Part shown: in pieces, positions 7,082-13,683 of the stretch
Layout of the letters: each line of letters begins with the position of its first letter
Numbering within the stretch: position 1 is the stretch's first letter
Origin: Candidatus Dojkabacteria bacterium
GTDB taxonomy: Bacteria; Patescibacteriota; Dojkabacteria; B142; OLB20
DNA: 20,350 nt
Direction: 5' to 3'
Assembly (NCBI GenBank): GCA_020429485.1
Contig: JAGQLK010000002.1
Coordinates: 1 to 20,350, forward strand
Notes under the pieces: generated by a model
What the model was told of the DNA's origin: nothing
Database searches by the model: none
Seen by the model: only the letters and a program-made list of their open reading frames with translations
Program-made: the position numbers and the translations under genes

Positions 7082-8233
7082 ATGCCCAACGAAGAAAATC
7101 AAAACCAGGAGTTAATTAGATTCCTTCGGTTACTAGTCACAATTCTCACTAAAGAGTATGGCCTTAATTCTAAGGCTATCCATTTATTGCCTTATTCAGA
7201 TGGAGTACATTCACATGTATTTATGTACCCAAGCAACGAATATCTTGAAGGATTCAACAATTTACATGAAGCTGAAATCTACGTTAATAAGCTAATTGCA
7301 GATTTTTATTTCAATGATATTTCAAGTCATATTGCAACTCATGGATATAGAGTAAGTAGTTATAACATTACACCAGTCAAACAGAATATTGAAAGAGGAG
7401 GATTACACTCTGGCTTAGTTTCATTTAGACATTCACTCGGAGAAAATGATTTTTATCAAACAAACATATCATTCTATCCTAATCAAGATCTGGCTACAAA
7501 CGCTTACAATAGACTAAGTGAGCCTTATGAAAATATCTGGGATTTCCTTTACATGCCTGACTTCAAGCTTATAAGAGATAAAATGATGCTAGAAGAAGAT
7601 ACTACAAAGAAAAGTGAACAGAAAAAAGTAATCTCAAAAATAAGTGACTCTATAAAAAAAACAAACTATTCATTAATTCAGAATCTTCTTCTGGTAGCGT
7701 GTCTCTTAGTAGTTATGTATACACTAGCTGGTCCTATACTTAGCGACGTTGCTTTTAATGCAGATAGATTTTTACGAGCTGATAAGTATAGAGAAGTAAC
7801 TCTTGAAAACTATGGCACAATCCAAACTAAAGAATATGAAAATAACACCATTGTTATAAGTTCTTTAGGCATAGAATCAGAGATTTTTAGTGGTGATACA
7901 GCTAATACACTAGAAAAAGGATTATGGCTCAGACCTGATACAAGTACTCCTGATCAAGGAAGTAATACAGTTATCGTTTCACCAAATAATCCATACACAT
8001 ACTCGAATAATGATTTCAAACATTTAGATAAAGTAAATTCAGGCGAAGTCTTTTGGATTTACTGGGATGGAGAGACATACTATTATGAAGTAGTCGAAGT
8101 AAAGGAGATCCAAGACTTAAATGTTGAAATTGAGAATTCCTCAAGCGAATCATTTGTAACGCTATATACTTCCTCTGGAACAAAATCAGACAAGAGAATT
8201 TTAGTTTTAGGTAGATTAATAGAGCAATTATGA
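7082..8233 (+). CDS. Sortase-fold membrane protein lacking catalytic Cys and His (pseudo-sortase)
   Basis: The 383-residue protein has a cytoplasmic N-terminal domain of about 195 residues that I do not recognise, then a lysine-rich stretch (176-193), a membrane helix (about 198-217) and an extracellular C-terminal domain (about 255-381). The C-terminal part follows the sortase pattern: LGIESEIFSG, then NTVIVSPNN, FKHLDKVNSGEVFWIYWDG, a strand ending SFVTLYTSSG, and KRILVLGRL. At the catalytic positions the usual GHR reads SPN (300-302) and the usual TLTTC reads TLYTS (Ser364). Only the Arg (372) is kept. A transpeptidase needs the Cys, so this is probably a binding or scaffold protein. Its stop overlaps the start of the next small ORF. 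No Shine-Dalgarno precedes the ATG. The fold is inferred by eye. Confidence 0.65.
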   Translation: MPNEENQNQELIRFLRLLVTILTKEYGLNSKAIHLLPYSDGVHSHVFMYPSNEYLEGFNNLHEAEIYVNKLIADFYFNDISSHIATHGYRVSSYNITPVKQNIERGGLHSGLVSFRHSLGENDFYQTNISFYPNQDLATNAYNRLSEPYENIWDFLYMPDFKLIRDKMMLEEDTTKKSEQKKVISKISDSIKKTNYSLIQNLLLVACLLVVMYTLAGPILSDVAFNADRFLRADKYREVTLENYGTIQTKEYENNTIVISSLGIESEIFSGDTANTLEKGLWLRPDTSTPDQGSNTVIVSPNNPYTYSNNDFKHLDKVNSGEVFWIYWDGETYYYEVVEVKEIQDLNVEIENSSSESFVTLYTSSGTKSDKRILVLGRLIEQL

Positions 8234-8340
8234 AAAGCTATATAAAAACAATCATTCTCATACTTATAATCTTAGCGTGTATAGCTTTTATAGTTTGGAC
8301 TAAGAGTAATTATCAAATTAACTTTATTAACAATCTTTAA
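8230..8340 (+). CDS. 36-residue single-pass membrane peptide
   Basis: The ATG at 8230 overlaps the TGA of the sortase-like gene (ATGA), and the TAA at 8338-8340 stands one base before the gapN ATG. The predicted peptide begins MKSYIKTIILILII, continues with a hydrophobic helix to IVWTK, and ends QINFINNL: a short basic N-terminus, one membrane helix and a short polar tail. The exact nesting between two genes and the ATGA overlap argue for translation by coupling. Function is unknown; a partner of the neighbouring membrane protein is a reasonable guess. No homologous family is recognised. Confidence 0.55.
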   Translation: MKSYIKTIILILIILACIAFIVWTKSNYQINFINNL

Positions 8341-8341
8341 T

Positions 8342-9757
8342 ATGGACTCAAACACTTATCAGTTATACATTAATAATAATTGGATTGATTCAGAAAGTGG
8401 TGAAACAATAGAGATACATTCTCCTTGGGATAATGAACTAATCGGTAAAGTTCAAGCTGCAAGTGCAACACAAGCTACCCAGGCGATTGAAAGTGCTCAT
8501 GAAGGTTATAAATTTTGGAGGCAAGCTAGTATAGGTCGAAGGGTAAGTGTATTCAAAAAGATAATACGATCTTTGAAGCATGATAGCGATAATCTAAGCC
8601 AAATGCTCTCAAAAGAGATTGGAAAAACATTAGAAGAGGCACAAAGCGAAATCAACAGATCGATAGAATACATGGAATTGATCATTGAGGCTATCAAACA
8701 TATGCATGGTGAGATTTATTATGGTGAAATATTTGAAAAGCATCTCAAAGGTCAGAAGACAGGTTATTACGATAGAGTTCCTCTAGGAGTGGTATTAGCG
8801 ATTTCCCCTTTTAACTACCCTATTAATTTATCTATAACAAAGATTGCTCCAGCCTTAATAGCTGGGAATAGCGTTGTTCTAAAGCCTTCAACACAAGGAA
8901 GTTTAATTAGTATCGCTTTTTATAAACATTTTACAGAGGCTGGTTTACCTAATGGTGTACTGAACATTGTGACTGGTAAATCGAGCGAAATTAGTTCAGC
9001 ATTAATTCAGAATCCAAAGACAGCACTAATCGCATTCACAGGTAGTACGGAGACTGGTAACCGTATAGCATCATCAATCATCAAACCTATTCCCCTACTC
9101 TTTGAATTAGGTGGTAAAGATTTTGGGATTGTTACCGAGAATGCAGATCTTGATTTAGCTGCATCCGAAATTGTCAAAGGCGCATTTTCATACTGTGGCC
9201 AAAGATGTACAGCCCAGAAAGGTGCTCTTGTATTTAACTCAGTTGCAGAAGAACTAATAAATAAGATTGTCGCTAAAGTAAAAGAAATTGGAAAACAGCC
9301 AATGATTGATAATTCTAGTGCAGATTATGTAATGGAGTTAGTAAATGATGCCAGAGATAATGGAGCAAATATTGTTCTTGAAGGAGAAAGAGAAAGTAAT
9401 TATCTTTCACCTTATGTGATAGATATTGTAACAACAAATATGAGAATCTTTAGAGAAGAACAGTTTGGTCCTGCATTACCAATAACTAGAGTCAACTCAG
9501 AAGAAGAAGCTATACATCTTGCCAATGAATCTGCTTTTGGTTTACAAGCAAGTGTTTACACTCAAGACATTGATCAAGCTTTCAGAATGGCAGAACAACT
9601 AGAAGTAGGTACAGTGCAAATCAATGGTAGGCCAAACAGAGGGCCAGATAATTTCCCTTTCGGTGGAGTAAAAGGAAGTGGTCAGTATATGCAAGCATTA
9701 GAAGAATCAATCGAACTAATGACAAGAGGTAAACTAACTGTCTTAAATAGAGCTTAA
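8342..9757 (+). CDS. gapN: Non-phosphorylating glyceraldehyde-3-phosphate dehydrogenase (GapN, aldehyde dehydrogenase superfamily)
   Basis: The 471-residue protein is a complete aldehyde dehydrogenase. It shows the SPFNYP motif with Asn158, the cofactor loop FTGSTETG (232-239), the general base Glu255 in FELGGKD and the nucleophile Cys289 in YCGQRCTA. The C-terminal NRGPDNFPFGGVKGSG is characteristic of GapN rather than other aldehyde dehydrogenases. GapN oxidises glyceraldehyde-3-phosphate directly to 3-phosphoglycerate, normally with NADP, giving NADPH and bypassing the ATP-yielding step. This is a common glycolytic choice in Patescibacteria. It follows the membrane peptide by one base and probably shares its transcript with the pseudo-sortase, though a functional tie is not evident. 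The gene ends seven bases from the convergent crtB, with no terminator hairpin between them. Confidence 0.9.
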   Translation: MDSNTYQLYINNNWIDSESGETIEIHSPWDNELIGKVQAASATQATQAIESAHEGYKFWRQASIGRRVSVFKKIIRSLKHDSDNLSQMLSKEIGKTLEEAQSEINRSIEYMELIIEAIKHMHGEIYYGEIFEKHLKGQKTGYYDRVPLGVVLAISPFNYPINLSITKIAPALIAGNSVVLKPSTQGSLISIAFYKHFTEAGLPNGVLNIVTGKSSEISSALIQNPKTALIAFTGSTETGNRIASSIIKPIPLLFELGGKDFGIVTENADLDLAASEIVKGAFSYCGQRCTAQKGALVFNSVAEELINKIVAKVKEIGKQPMIDNSSADYVMELVNDARDNGANIVLEGERESNYLSPYVIDIVTTNMRIFREEQFGPALPITRVNSEEEAIHLANESAFGLQASVYTQDIDQAFRMAEQLEVGTVQINGRPNRGPDNFPFGGVKGSGQYMQALEESIELMTRGKLTVLNRA

Positions 9758-9764
9758 TAGTTCG

Positions 9765-10595
9765 TTATTTCATTAATATTGCATTACGAATACCCCAGAA
9801 AAGCACTCTAAATTTTGAGGGTTTAACAATTTTTTTGTAAACAATAAAAGGATTTTTGTATATCTTATCTGCTGTCCACAAATATCCATCACTAGCTGTC
9901 TTAATTGCTACTGCAAGAGTTTTGGGCATTAGCTCTAAGCCCAGGTGAGCCTCTTCAATATTCATTTTAAATCTATGTACCAAAAACCTCATAAAGTGCT
10001 TAAAGTTCTGATGATTCTTTTTTGTGTACTCCTCAGATAAATTCTCTAAATGAAAGTGACTTAGTTCTTCTTTTGGCCAATATACTCTTCCTAGCTCAAT
10101 ATCATATTGAATGTCTCTAATAAAGTTGATCAACTGATAAGCCCTACCTAATCTAGCAGCGTACTTATAAGTCTTTTTCGGTAATCCAATGATCTTAGCC
10201 ATGTATAGTCCTATCACTTCTGCTGAGCCATAAATATACTTAAGTGTTTCTTGGTAAGTGTTATACTTGTTCTTGTTTAGATCTTCACCCATCGAGTCCA
10301 AAAAAGCATCTGTCCATTCTGGTTCAAATTTTCTTTTCTTAGATAGTTCTACAAATGAATCTATCACCATATTATCTGACTTTCCTTTTTTGATTGCTGA
10401 ATAATATTCTTTTTTGAACTGGTTGAATCCTTCTCTATCTTGGGGTACACAATCAACAAAATCATCTGCAACTCTTACAAACGCATATAGGATTGCTACT
10501 TCTTTACGAATCCACTCAGGGAAAAACTTAGTGCTGTAGTAGAAAACCGTACTTCCTTCTTTGAAGATTTGATCGTGAACTTCCGCCTTATACAT
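9765..10595 (-). CDS. crtB: Phytoene/squalene synthase family (CrtB or CrtM type)
   Basis: The 276-residue enzyme condenses two isoprenyl diphosphates into a carotenoid backbone. Both Asp-rich motifs are intact: ADDFVD (Asp44, Asp45, Asp48) and RDIQYDIELGR (Asp161, Asp165), plus YIYGSAEVIGLYM (120-132). Whether the substrate is geranylgeranyl diphosphate (C40 phytoene) or farnesyl diphosphate (C30 dehydrosqualene) cannot be told by eye. Start choice: a TTG at 10607 would extend the frame by four codons, but GGAGG lies just upstream of the ATG at 10595, so the ATG is preferred. The ATG overlaps the end of crtI by eight bases, which indicates translational coupling. Confidence 0.85.
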   Translation of the reverse strand: MYKAEVHDQIFKEGSTVFYYSTKFFPEWIRKEVAILYAFVRVADDFVDCVPQDREGFNQFKKEYYSAIKKGKSDNMVIDSFVELSKKRKFEPEWTDAFLDSMGEDLNKNKYNTYQETLKYIYGSAEVIGLYMAKIIGLPKKTYKYAARLGRAYQLINFIRDIQYDIELGRVYWPKEELSHFHLENLSEEYTKKNHQNFKHFMRFLVHRFKMNIEEAHLGLELMPKTLAVAIKTASDGYLWTADKIYKNPFIVYKKIVKPSKFRVLFWGIRNAILMK

Positions 10596-12066
10596 TTTCT
10601 CCTCCAATGATCTCGGCCACGATCTGTCCAGAAATCAAAGAGGTAGGGAGTCCTACACCTGGATTTGTACCGGAGCCAGCATAGAATAAGTTATTTATTT
10701 TTTTGTTCTTAATTCCAGGTCTAAAGATAGCAGTCTGGAATAAAGTGTTAGCAATTCCAAAAGCATTGCCTTTATATGCGTTGTAGTCTTTTTCAAAATC
10801 TTTTACAGCATAGCTCCTCTTTACAACTATATTCTTTTTAATTTCCTCTCCAGTATAGAGCTCGAGTTTATTGATTACATATTCAAAATACTTTTCTCGA
10901 ATTTCTTCCGTATCTTCTAACCCGGGTGCAATAGGTATTAGTACAAAGAGGTTTTCTGAGCCATTTGGAGCAACATTAGAATCTGTCTTCGATGGGTTAC
11001 ATATATACATCATCGGATCATCTGGCCACTTTGGTTTATCATATACATCAATGAAATGCTGTTGCCACTGAGTATCAAAAAAATAATTATGATGTTTCAG
11101 ACCAGGTATTTCTTTGTTTACACCAAGGAAAAACAATAAAGTAGACGGTGACATAACCATCTTTTGCCAGTTCTTATCTGAAATATTTGTGTTCTTGCTA
11201 GAAAGTAGTACCTGTTCTGTAAATGCATAATCTGCATTGGATATAACTATATCAGCATTAATCTCAGTACCATCTTCCAATTTAATACCTGTAGCTTTAT
11301 CATCTTTGGTAATAATCTTTTGCGCTGGGTGATTGAAAAAGAACTTAACACCCTGCTCCTTTGCTAGTTTATAAAATCCTTGGATTACCGAGGTCATTCC
11401 CCCATCCGGATACCATATTCCACCTTCGATTCCAGCATGATTAATCAACGAATACATGCCAGGTGCATTATATGGCGAACACCCAATAAAAGTTATCTCC
11501 CACTCTATTAGCTTTAGTAGCTTTTCATTCTGGAAATACTTTGTTACTTCTTTATGATAATTGCCGAATACATTTAGTTTGAATACGTTTTTAAGGAGTT
11601 TTAGATTAAGAAGCTCAGTGAAAGAATTATAAGGTTTATAGATAAATTCACTTAGTGCTATGTCGTATTTTTCCTTGGATATTGCTGCAAATTCTTTTAG
11701 TTTCTTACCTGCTCCTTGCTCATAACTTTCAAAAAGTTCTGCTTGCTCATCAAGTGAATCAGGGATATCAACCTGCTCATCCTTAGAAAAGAACACTTTG
11801 TAGCTAGGATCTAATCTCTCTAGTTTATAATAGTCTTCTCGATTTTTTCCTAGTAGTTCAAAGAAATCATCGAAGACTTCAGGCATCATGTACCAAGATG
11901 GACCCATATCAAATGTAAATCCATTGTCACTGAATACTCGTGCTTTACCACCAGGCTGATCGTTTTTTTCATATATTTCTACCTCATAGCCTTTATTTGC
12001 TAATAAAGCAGATGCTGAGAGTGCTGCAATACCAGCTCCAATTATTACTACTTTTTGTTTCTGCAT
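10588..12066 (-). CDS. crtI: Phytoene desaturase family FAD enzyme (CrtI or CrtN type)
   Basis: The 492-residue flavoprotein introduces double bases of unsaturation into the carotenoid backbone made by CrtB. The N-terminal dinucleotide-binding motif VVIIGAGIAALSASALLA begins at residue 6, with the acidic residue of EVEIYEKN closing the fold. GGKARV and DMGPSWYMMPEVF follow as in the family, and the C-terminal signature YAGSGTNPGVGLPTSLISG lies at 462-480. Length is normal. It is the first gene of a two-gene unit, with its stop overlapping crtB. No cyclase, ketolase or rhodopsin gene lies in the window, so the end product is unknown. The start ATG at 12066 has no Shine-Dalgarno; a promoter is visible 22 bases upstream. 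Confidence 0.9.
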   Translation of the reverse strand: MQKQKVVIIGAGIAALSASALLANKGYEVEIYEKNDQPGGKARVFSDNGFTFDMGPSWYMMPEVFDDFFELLGKNREDYYKLERLDPSYKVFFSKDEQVDIPDSLDEQAELFESYEQGAGKKLKEFAAISKEKYDIALSEFIYKPYNSFTELLNLKLLKNVFKLNVFGNYHKEVTKYFQNEKLLKLIEWEITFIGCSPYNAPGMYSLINHAGIEGGIWYPDGGMTSVIQGFYKLAKEQGVKFFFNHPAQKIITKDDKATGIKLEDGTEINADIVISNADYAFTEQVLLSSKNTNISDKNWQKMVMSPSTLLFFLGVNKEIPGLKHHNYFFDTQWQQHFIDVYDKPKWPDDPMMYICNPSKTDSNVAPNGSENLFVLIPIAPGLEDTEEIREKYFEYVINKLELYTGEEIKKNIVVKRSYAVKDFEKDYNAYKGNAFGIANTLFQTAIFRPGIKNKKINNLFYAGSGTNPGVGLPTSLISGQIVAEIIGGENV

Positions 12067-12087
12067 AGGAAAATACTATTCTTAGAA

Positions 12088-12117
12088 AGTATAGCAATTT
12101 TAATTAAGAGACAGCAA
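12088..12117 (-). promoter_or_regulatory. Candidate promoter of crtI-crtB
   Basis: On the minus strand TTGCTG (12117-12112), an 18-base spacer and TATACT (12093-12088) form a plausible sigma-70-type promoter, leaving a leader of about 15 bases before the ATG at 12066. The -35 hexamer is identical to that proposed for the phosphorylase gene. Confidence 0.45.
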
Positions 12118-12168
12118 TAACTTGATTTGAAGTTGCTTTAAATATTGTTTTATACAATTCAGGGGTAA

Positions 12169-12264
12169 AAAGTTGTAATACTCAGGGTAAAAGATGAAAC
12201 CAAAGGATACTTGTTTGTTGAGAGAGATTGTGAAATGCAGCTGACGCATGCAAGTTCTGCCTAA
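12169..12264 (+). pseudogene. Possible remnant of a coding region (C-terminal fragment)
   Basis: An open stretch of 31 sense codons without a start ends in TAA at 12262. Its translation contains VKDETKGYL. A similar fragment reading VKDRSLTTKGYL lies at 13444-13575 on the opposite strand, and the two share the 15 bases AACCAAAGGATACTT. Both C-termini face the higher-GC island between them. They may be debris of related genes disrupted by insertion, or a chance resemblance. No family is recognised. Confidence 0.25.
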
Positions 12265-12285
12265 GCAGAGACTATCCGAAGATAG
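12256..12285 (-). repeat. Two small tandem hairpins, one with a UUCG-type loop
   Basis: TCTGC/GCAGA (12256-12260 and 12265-12269) and CTATC/GATAG (12272-12276 and 12281-12285) form two adjacent 5-bp stems. Transcribed from the minus strand, the second reads CTATC-TTCG-GATAG, the very stable C(UUCG)G tetraloop form. They follow the larger hairpin 12300-12344 downstream of the secreted-protein gene and may protect or end its transcript. Confidence 0.4.
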
Positions 12286-12299
12286 CACAAACTCCCCAA

Positions 12300-12344
12300 A
12301 CAACCTGAAGCGGGTCGTCGCCGAAGCTCGCCGCTCCAGGTTGT
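12300..12344 (-). terminator. Candidate terminator of the secreted-protein gene
   Basis: Arms 12300-12313 and 12331-12344 pair at 13 of 14 positions around a 17-base loop. The stem starts about a dozen bases past the TAA at 12356. On the minus strand it is followed by TTTGGGGAGTTT, only a weak U-tract, so termination may be inefficient or the hairpin may act on RNA stability. Confidence 0.45.
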
Positions 12345-12355
12345 TGGTTTACATC

Positions 12356-13048
12356 TTACCGCATGATAATCGGGGCGAAGGTGTAGCCGCAGAGATTCAC
12401 GATACTCGTGTCGTAAGCGCCACCATTGCCGGGGGTAACTGGGCTGGACTGGATGATCATTTTCGAACAAGTGGGACTACCGGGGCGCCATTTGTTCTGG
12501 AACAGATGCATGGGGTCATTGGGTGATACCTCTCCCGTGCACTGCACCAATCCAGTCAGCCATTGACAGGACATACCACCGCCGTAAAGCTGAATGGTGG
12601 AGGAAATGTCCAGAGCAACTCGAATAACCACCTGCTGGGTGATCAGTGGAGTAAATACCACATCCCAACCGCGGTTTTCACCGGATTCGTATTGCTCAAA
12701 TAAGTACAATTCATCGCCGTGTTCCAAACTTCTGGTCACAACGTGATTTGTAACGTGGATATCGTAGCCTCGTGAGACCACATCTGTCCGCATCATTTCT
12801 GCGCTGGTTGTAGTGAATTCGGCCGTCGTGCCAATTTCATCTGTCGTCCAGCCTGACGCAGTCATCTGTGTCCCGTCGGCCAGTGCGTAACGGATTTCTC
12901 CGTCTTCTTCCACAACAACCTCGCCAGGTTGGAGCGGATTTACTTGGGCGCGAGTCAGTTGCGTTTGCAGAAGAAAAAGAACTGCTGTTACTACTAGCAG
13001 GATTCCTCCTAACGCACCTAACCGTTGCCAGGTTGGTTTTTTTATCAT
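12356..13048 (-). CDS. Secreted hypothetical protein with four cysteines
   Basis: The 230-residue product has a signal peptide or anchor: basic MIKKPTWQR, a hydrophobic core at about 11-29, and a possible cleavage after LTRA. The mature part is polar and rich in Thr, Ser, Gly and Val, with strand-like alternation that suggests a beta-sandwich; this is inference. Cysteines at 161, 170, 194 and 220 all lie in the C-terminal third and could form two disulfides. I do not recognise a family. Start choice: GAAGGA lies seven bases upstream of the ATG at 13048, whereas a GTG at 13063 would sit within that site. GC is high (55% in 12361-12420 by hand count), unlike the flanking genes, and hairpins surround it on both sides, which suggests acquisition from another organism. 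Confidence 0.65.
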   Translation of the reverse strand: MIKKPTWQRLGALGGILLVVTAVLFLLQTQLTRAQVNPLQPGEVVVEEDGEIRYALADGTQMTASGWTTDEIGTTAEFTTTSAEMMRTDVVSRGYDIHVTNHVVTRSLEHGDELYLFEQYESGENRGWDVVFTPLITQQVVIRVALDISSTIQLYGGGMSCQWLTGLVQCTGEVSPNDPMHLFQNKWRPGSPTCSKMIIQSSPVTPGNGGAYDTSIVNLCGYTFAPIIMR

Positions 13049-13121
13049 TCTACGTTCCTTCACTATTAAGTTACAAATCGAAAAAATCTAGATCTAGCCT
13101 TCTTCTTCCTACTGTTCGCCC

Positions 13122-13136
13122 TACGCACAGTGCGTA
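13122..13136. promoter_or_regulatory. Palindromic site upstream of the secreted-protein gene
   Basis: TACGCAC-A-GTGCGTA is a perfect 7-bp inverted repeat around one base, 74 bases upstream of the ATG at 13048. A 10-bp palindrome CTAGATCTAG lies nearer the gene at 13088-13097. Either could be an operator for the divergent or downstream region; no regulator is known. Confidence 0.35.
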
Positions 13137-13139
13137 TTA

Positions 13140-13205
13140 TCACATGGCCTATGTGACGGCTTTTACTGGTAAGCTGTTTGTTTAACCTCCTCTAGGTTCA
13201 GCTTA
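13140..13205. repeat. Two hairpins: TCACAT/ATGTGA and a nested stem
   Basis: TCACAT (13140-13145) pairs with ATGTGA (13151-13156). Then TAAGCTG (13170-13176) pairs with CAGCTTA (13199-13205), and inside it AACCT (13184-13188) pairs with AGGTT (13194-13198), leaving a one-sided bulge of seven bases. They are part of the non-coding stretch 13049-13706, which holds no complete gene. Confidence 0.45.
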
Positions 13206-13241
13206 TGATATCCAGACAGTTGGATGGGTGGGGGGATGGAG

Positions 13242-13261
13242 GCGAGACATCGACGTCTCGC
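13242..13261. repeat. GC-rich perfect hairpin
   Basis: GCGAGAC (13242-13248) and GTCTCGC (13255-13261) form a 7-bp perfect stem with a six-base loop. A run of G residues (13227-13235 region, GGGTGGGGGG) precedes it. It directly adjoins the repeat at 13271-13326. Confidence 0.5.
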
Positions 13262-13270
13262 TTGCAAATT

Positions 13271-13326
13271 GTCATTCCGGACTTGATCCGGAATCTAGCT
13301 ATATCTCTCGACAAGCTCGAGATGAC
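13271..13326. repeat. Short dispersed-type palindromic repeat (REP/MITE-like), 56 bp
   Basis: The element is bounded by GTCAT (13271-13275) and ATGAC (13322-13326) as inverted ends. Inside are two hairpins: ATTCCGGA/TCCGGAAT (13274-13281 and 13287-13294) and TCTCGA/TCGAGA (13306-13311 and 13317-13322). This architecture, including the opening GTCATTCCGGA, is typical of small intergenic repeats scattered through many bacterial genomes. Only one copy is in the window, so its repeat nature is inferred from resemblance. Confidence 0.55.
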
Positions 13327-13396
13327 TAGTAGTGCGACATGATATTATACCCACACTCATCCAACTGCCATGGTTTGGCTGACTTTGGAGGTTGTG

Positions 13397-13451
13397 ATGC
13401 TGAAACAAGTTCAGCATAATAGCATCCTCTAGTTTTGACTTAGTCAAAACT
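13397..13451. repeat. Two consecutive perfect hairpins
   Basis: ATGCTGAA (13397-13404) pairs with TTCAGCAT (13410-13417) around ACAAG, and AGTTTTGAC (13431-13439) pairs with GTCAAAACT (13443-13451) around TTA. Stems are 8 and 9 bp without mismatch. The second overlaps the stop of the coding remnant on the minus strand. Neither has a following T-run typical of an intrinsic terminator. Confidence 0.5.
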
Positions 13452-13575
13452 GAGTTTGCTTTAAGTATCCTTTGGTTGTCAAAGACCTGTCCTTAACAAT
13501 CTTGATTATTTCAGGATTAATTCCCTTACAATCAAAATTTCTGTTTAGGACCAGCTTGAACCAAACGATGCCCTT
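13444..13575 (-). pseudogene. Possible coding remnant without a start codon
   Basis: An open stretch of 43 sense codons on the minus strand ends with TGA at 13446-13444. The translation looks protein-like (WFKLVLNRNFD, then INPEIIKIVKDRSLTTKGYL), and the overlapping frame just upstream also reads plausibly (CPFLEGHRLVQAG), as if a frameshift split one gene. There is no ATG and the frame closes at a TAG just upstream. AT-rich composition matches native DNA. I do not recognise the family. Confidence 0.3.
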
Positions 13576-13683
13576 CTAAGAATGGACAGATATGTATTGA
13601 TTCTATAATAATTATACCATACTATAGGGTATTTATACACTATACAAATTTGGGAATATGCCTATTGAGAAGCAACTTTGAGC

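Noticed and set aside
12248-12526. Plus-strand open frame of 92 codons opposite the secreted-protein gene
   Set aside because: It lies antisense to a gene with a good Shine-Dalgarno, signal peptide and stop-hairpin arrangement, and its product has no recognisable features.
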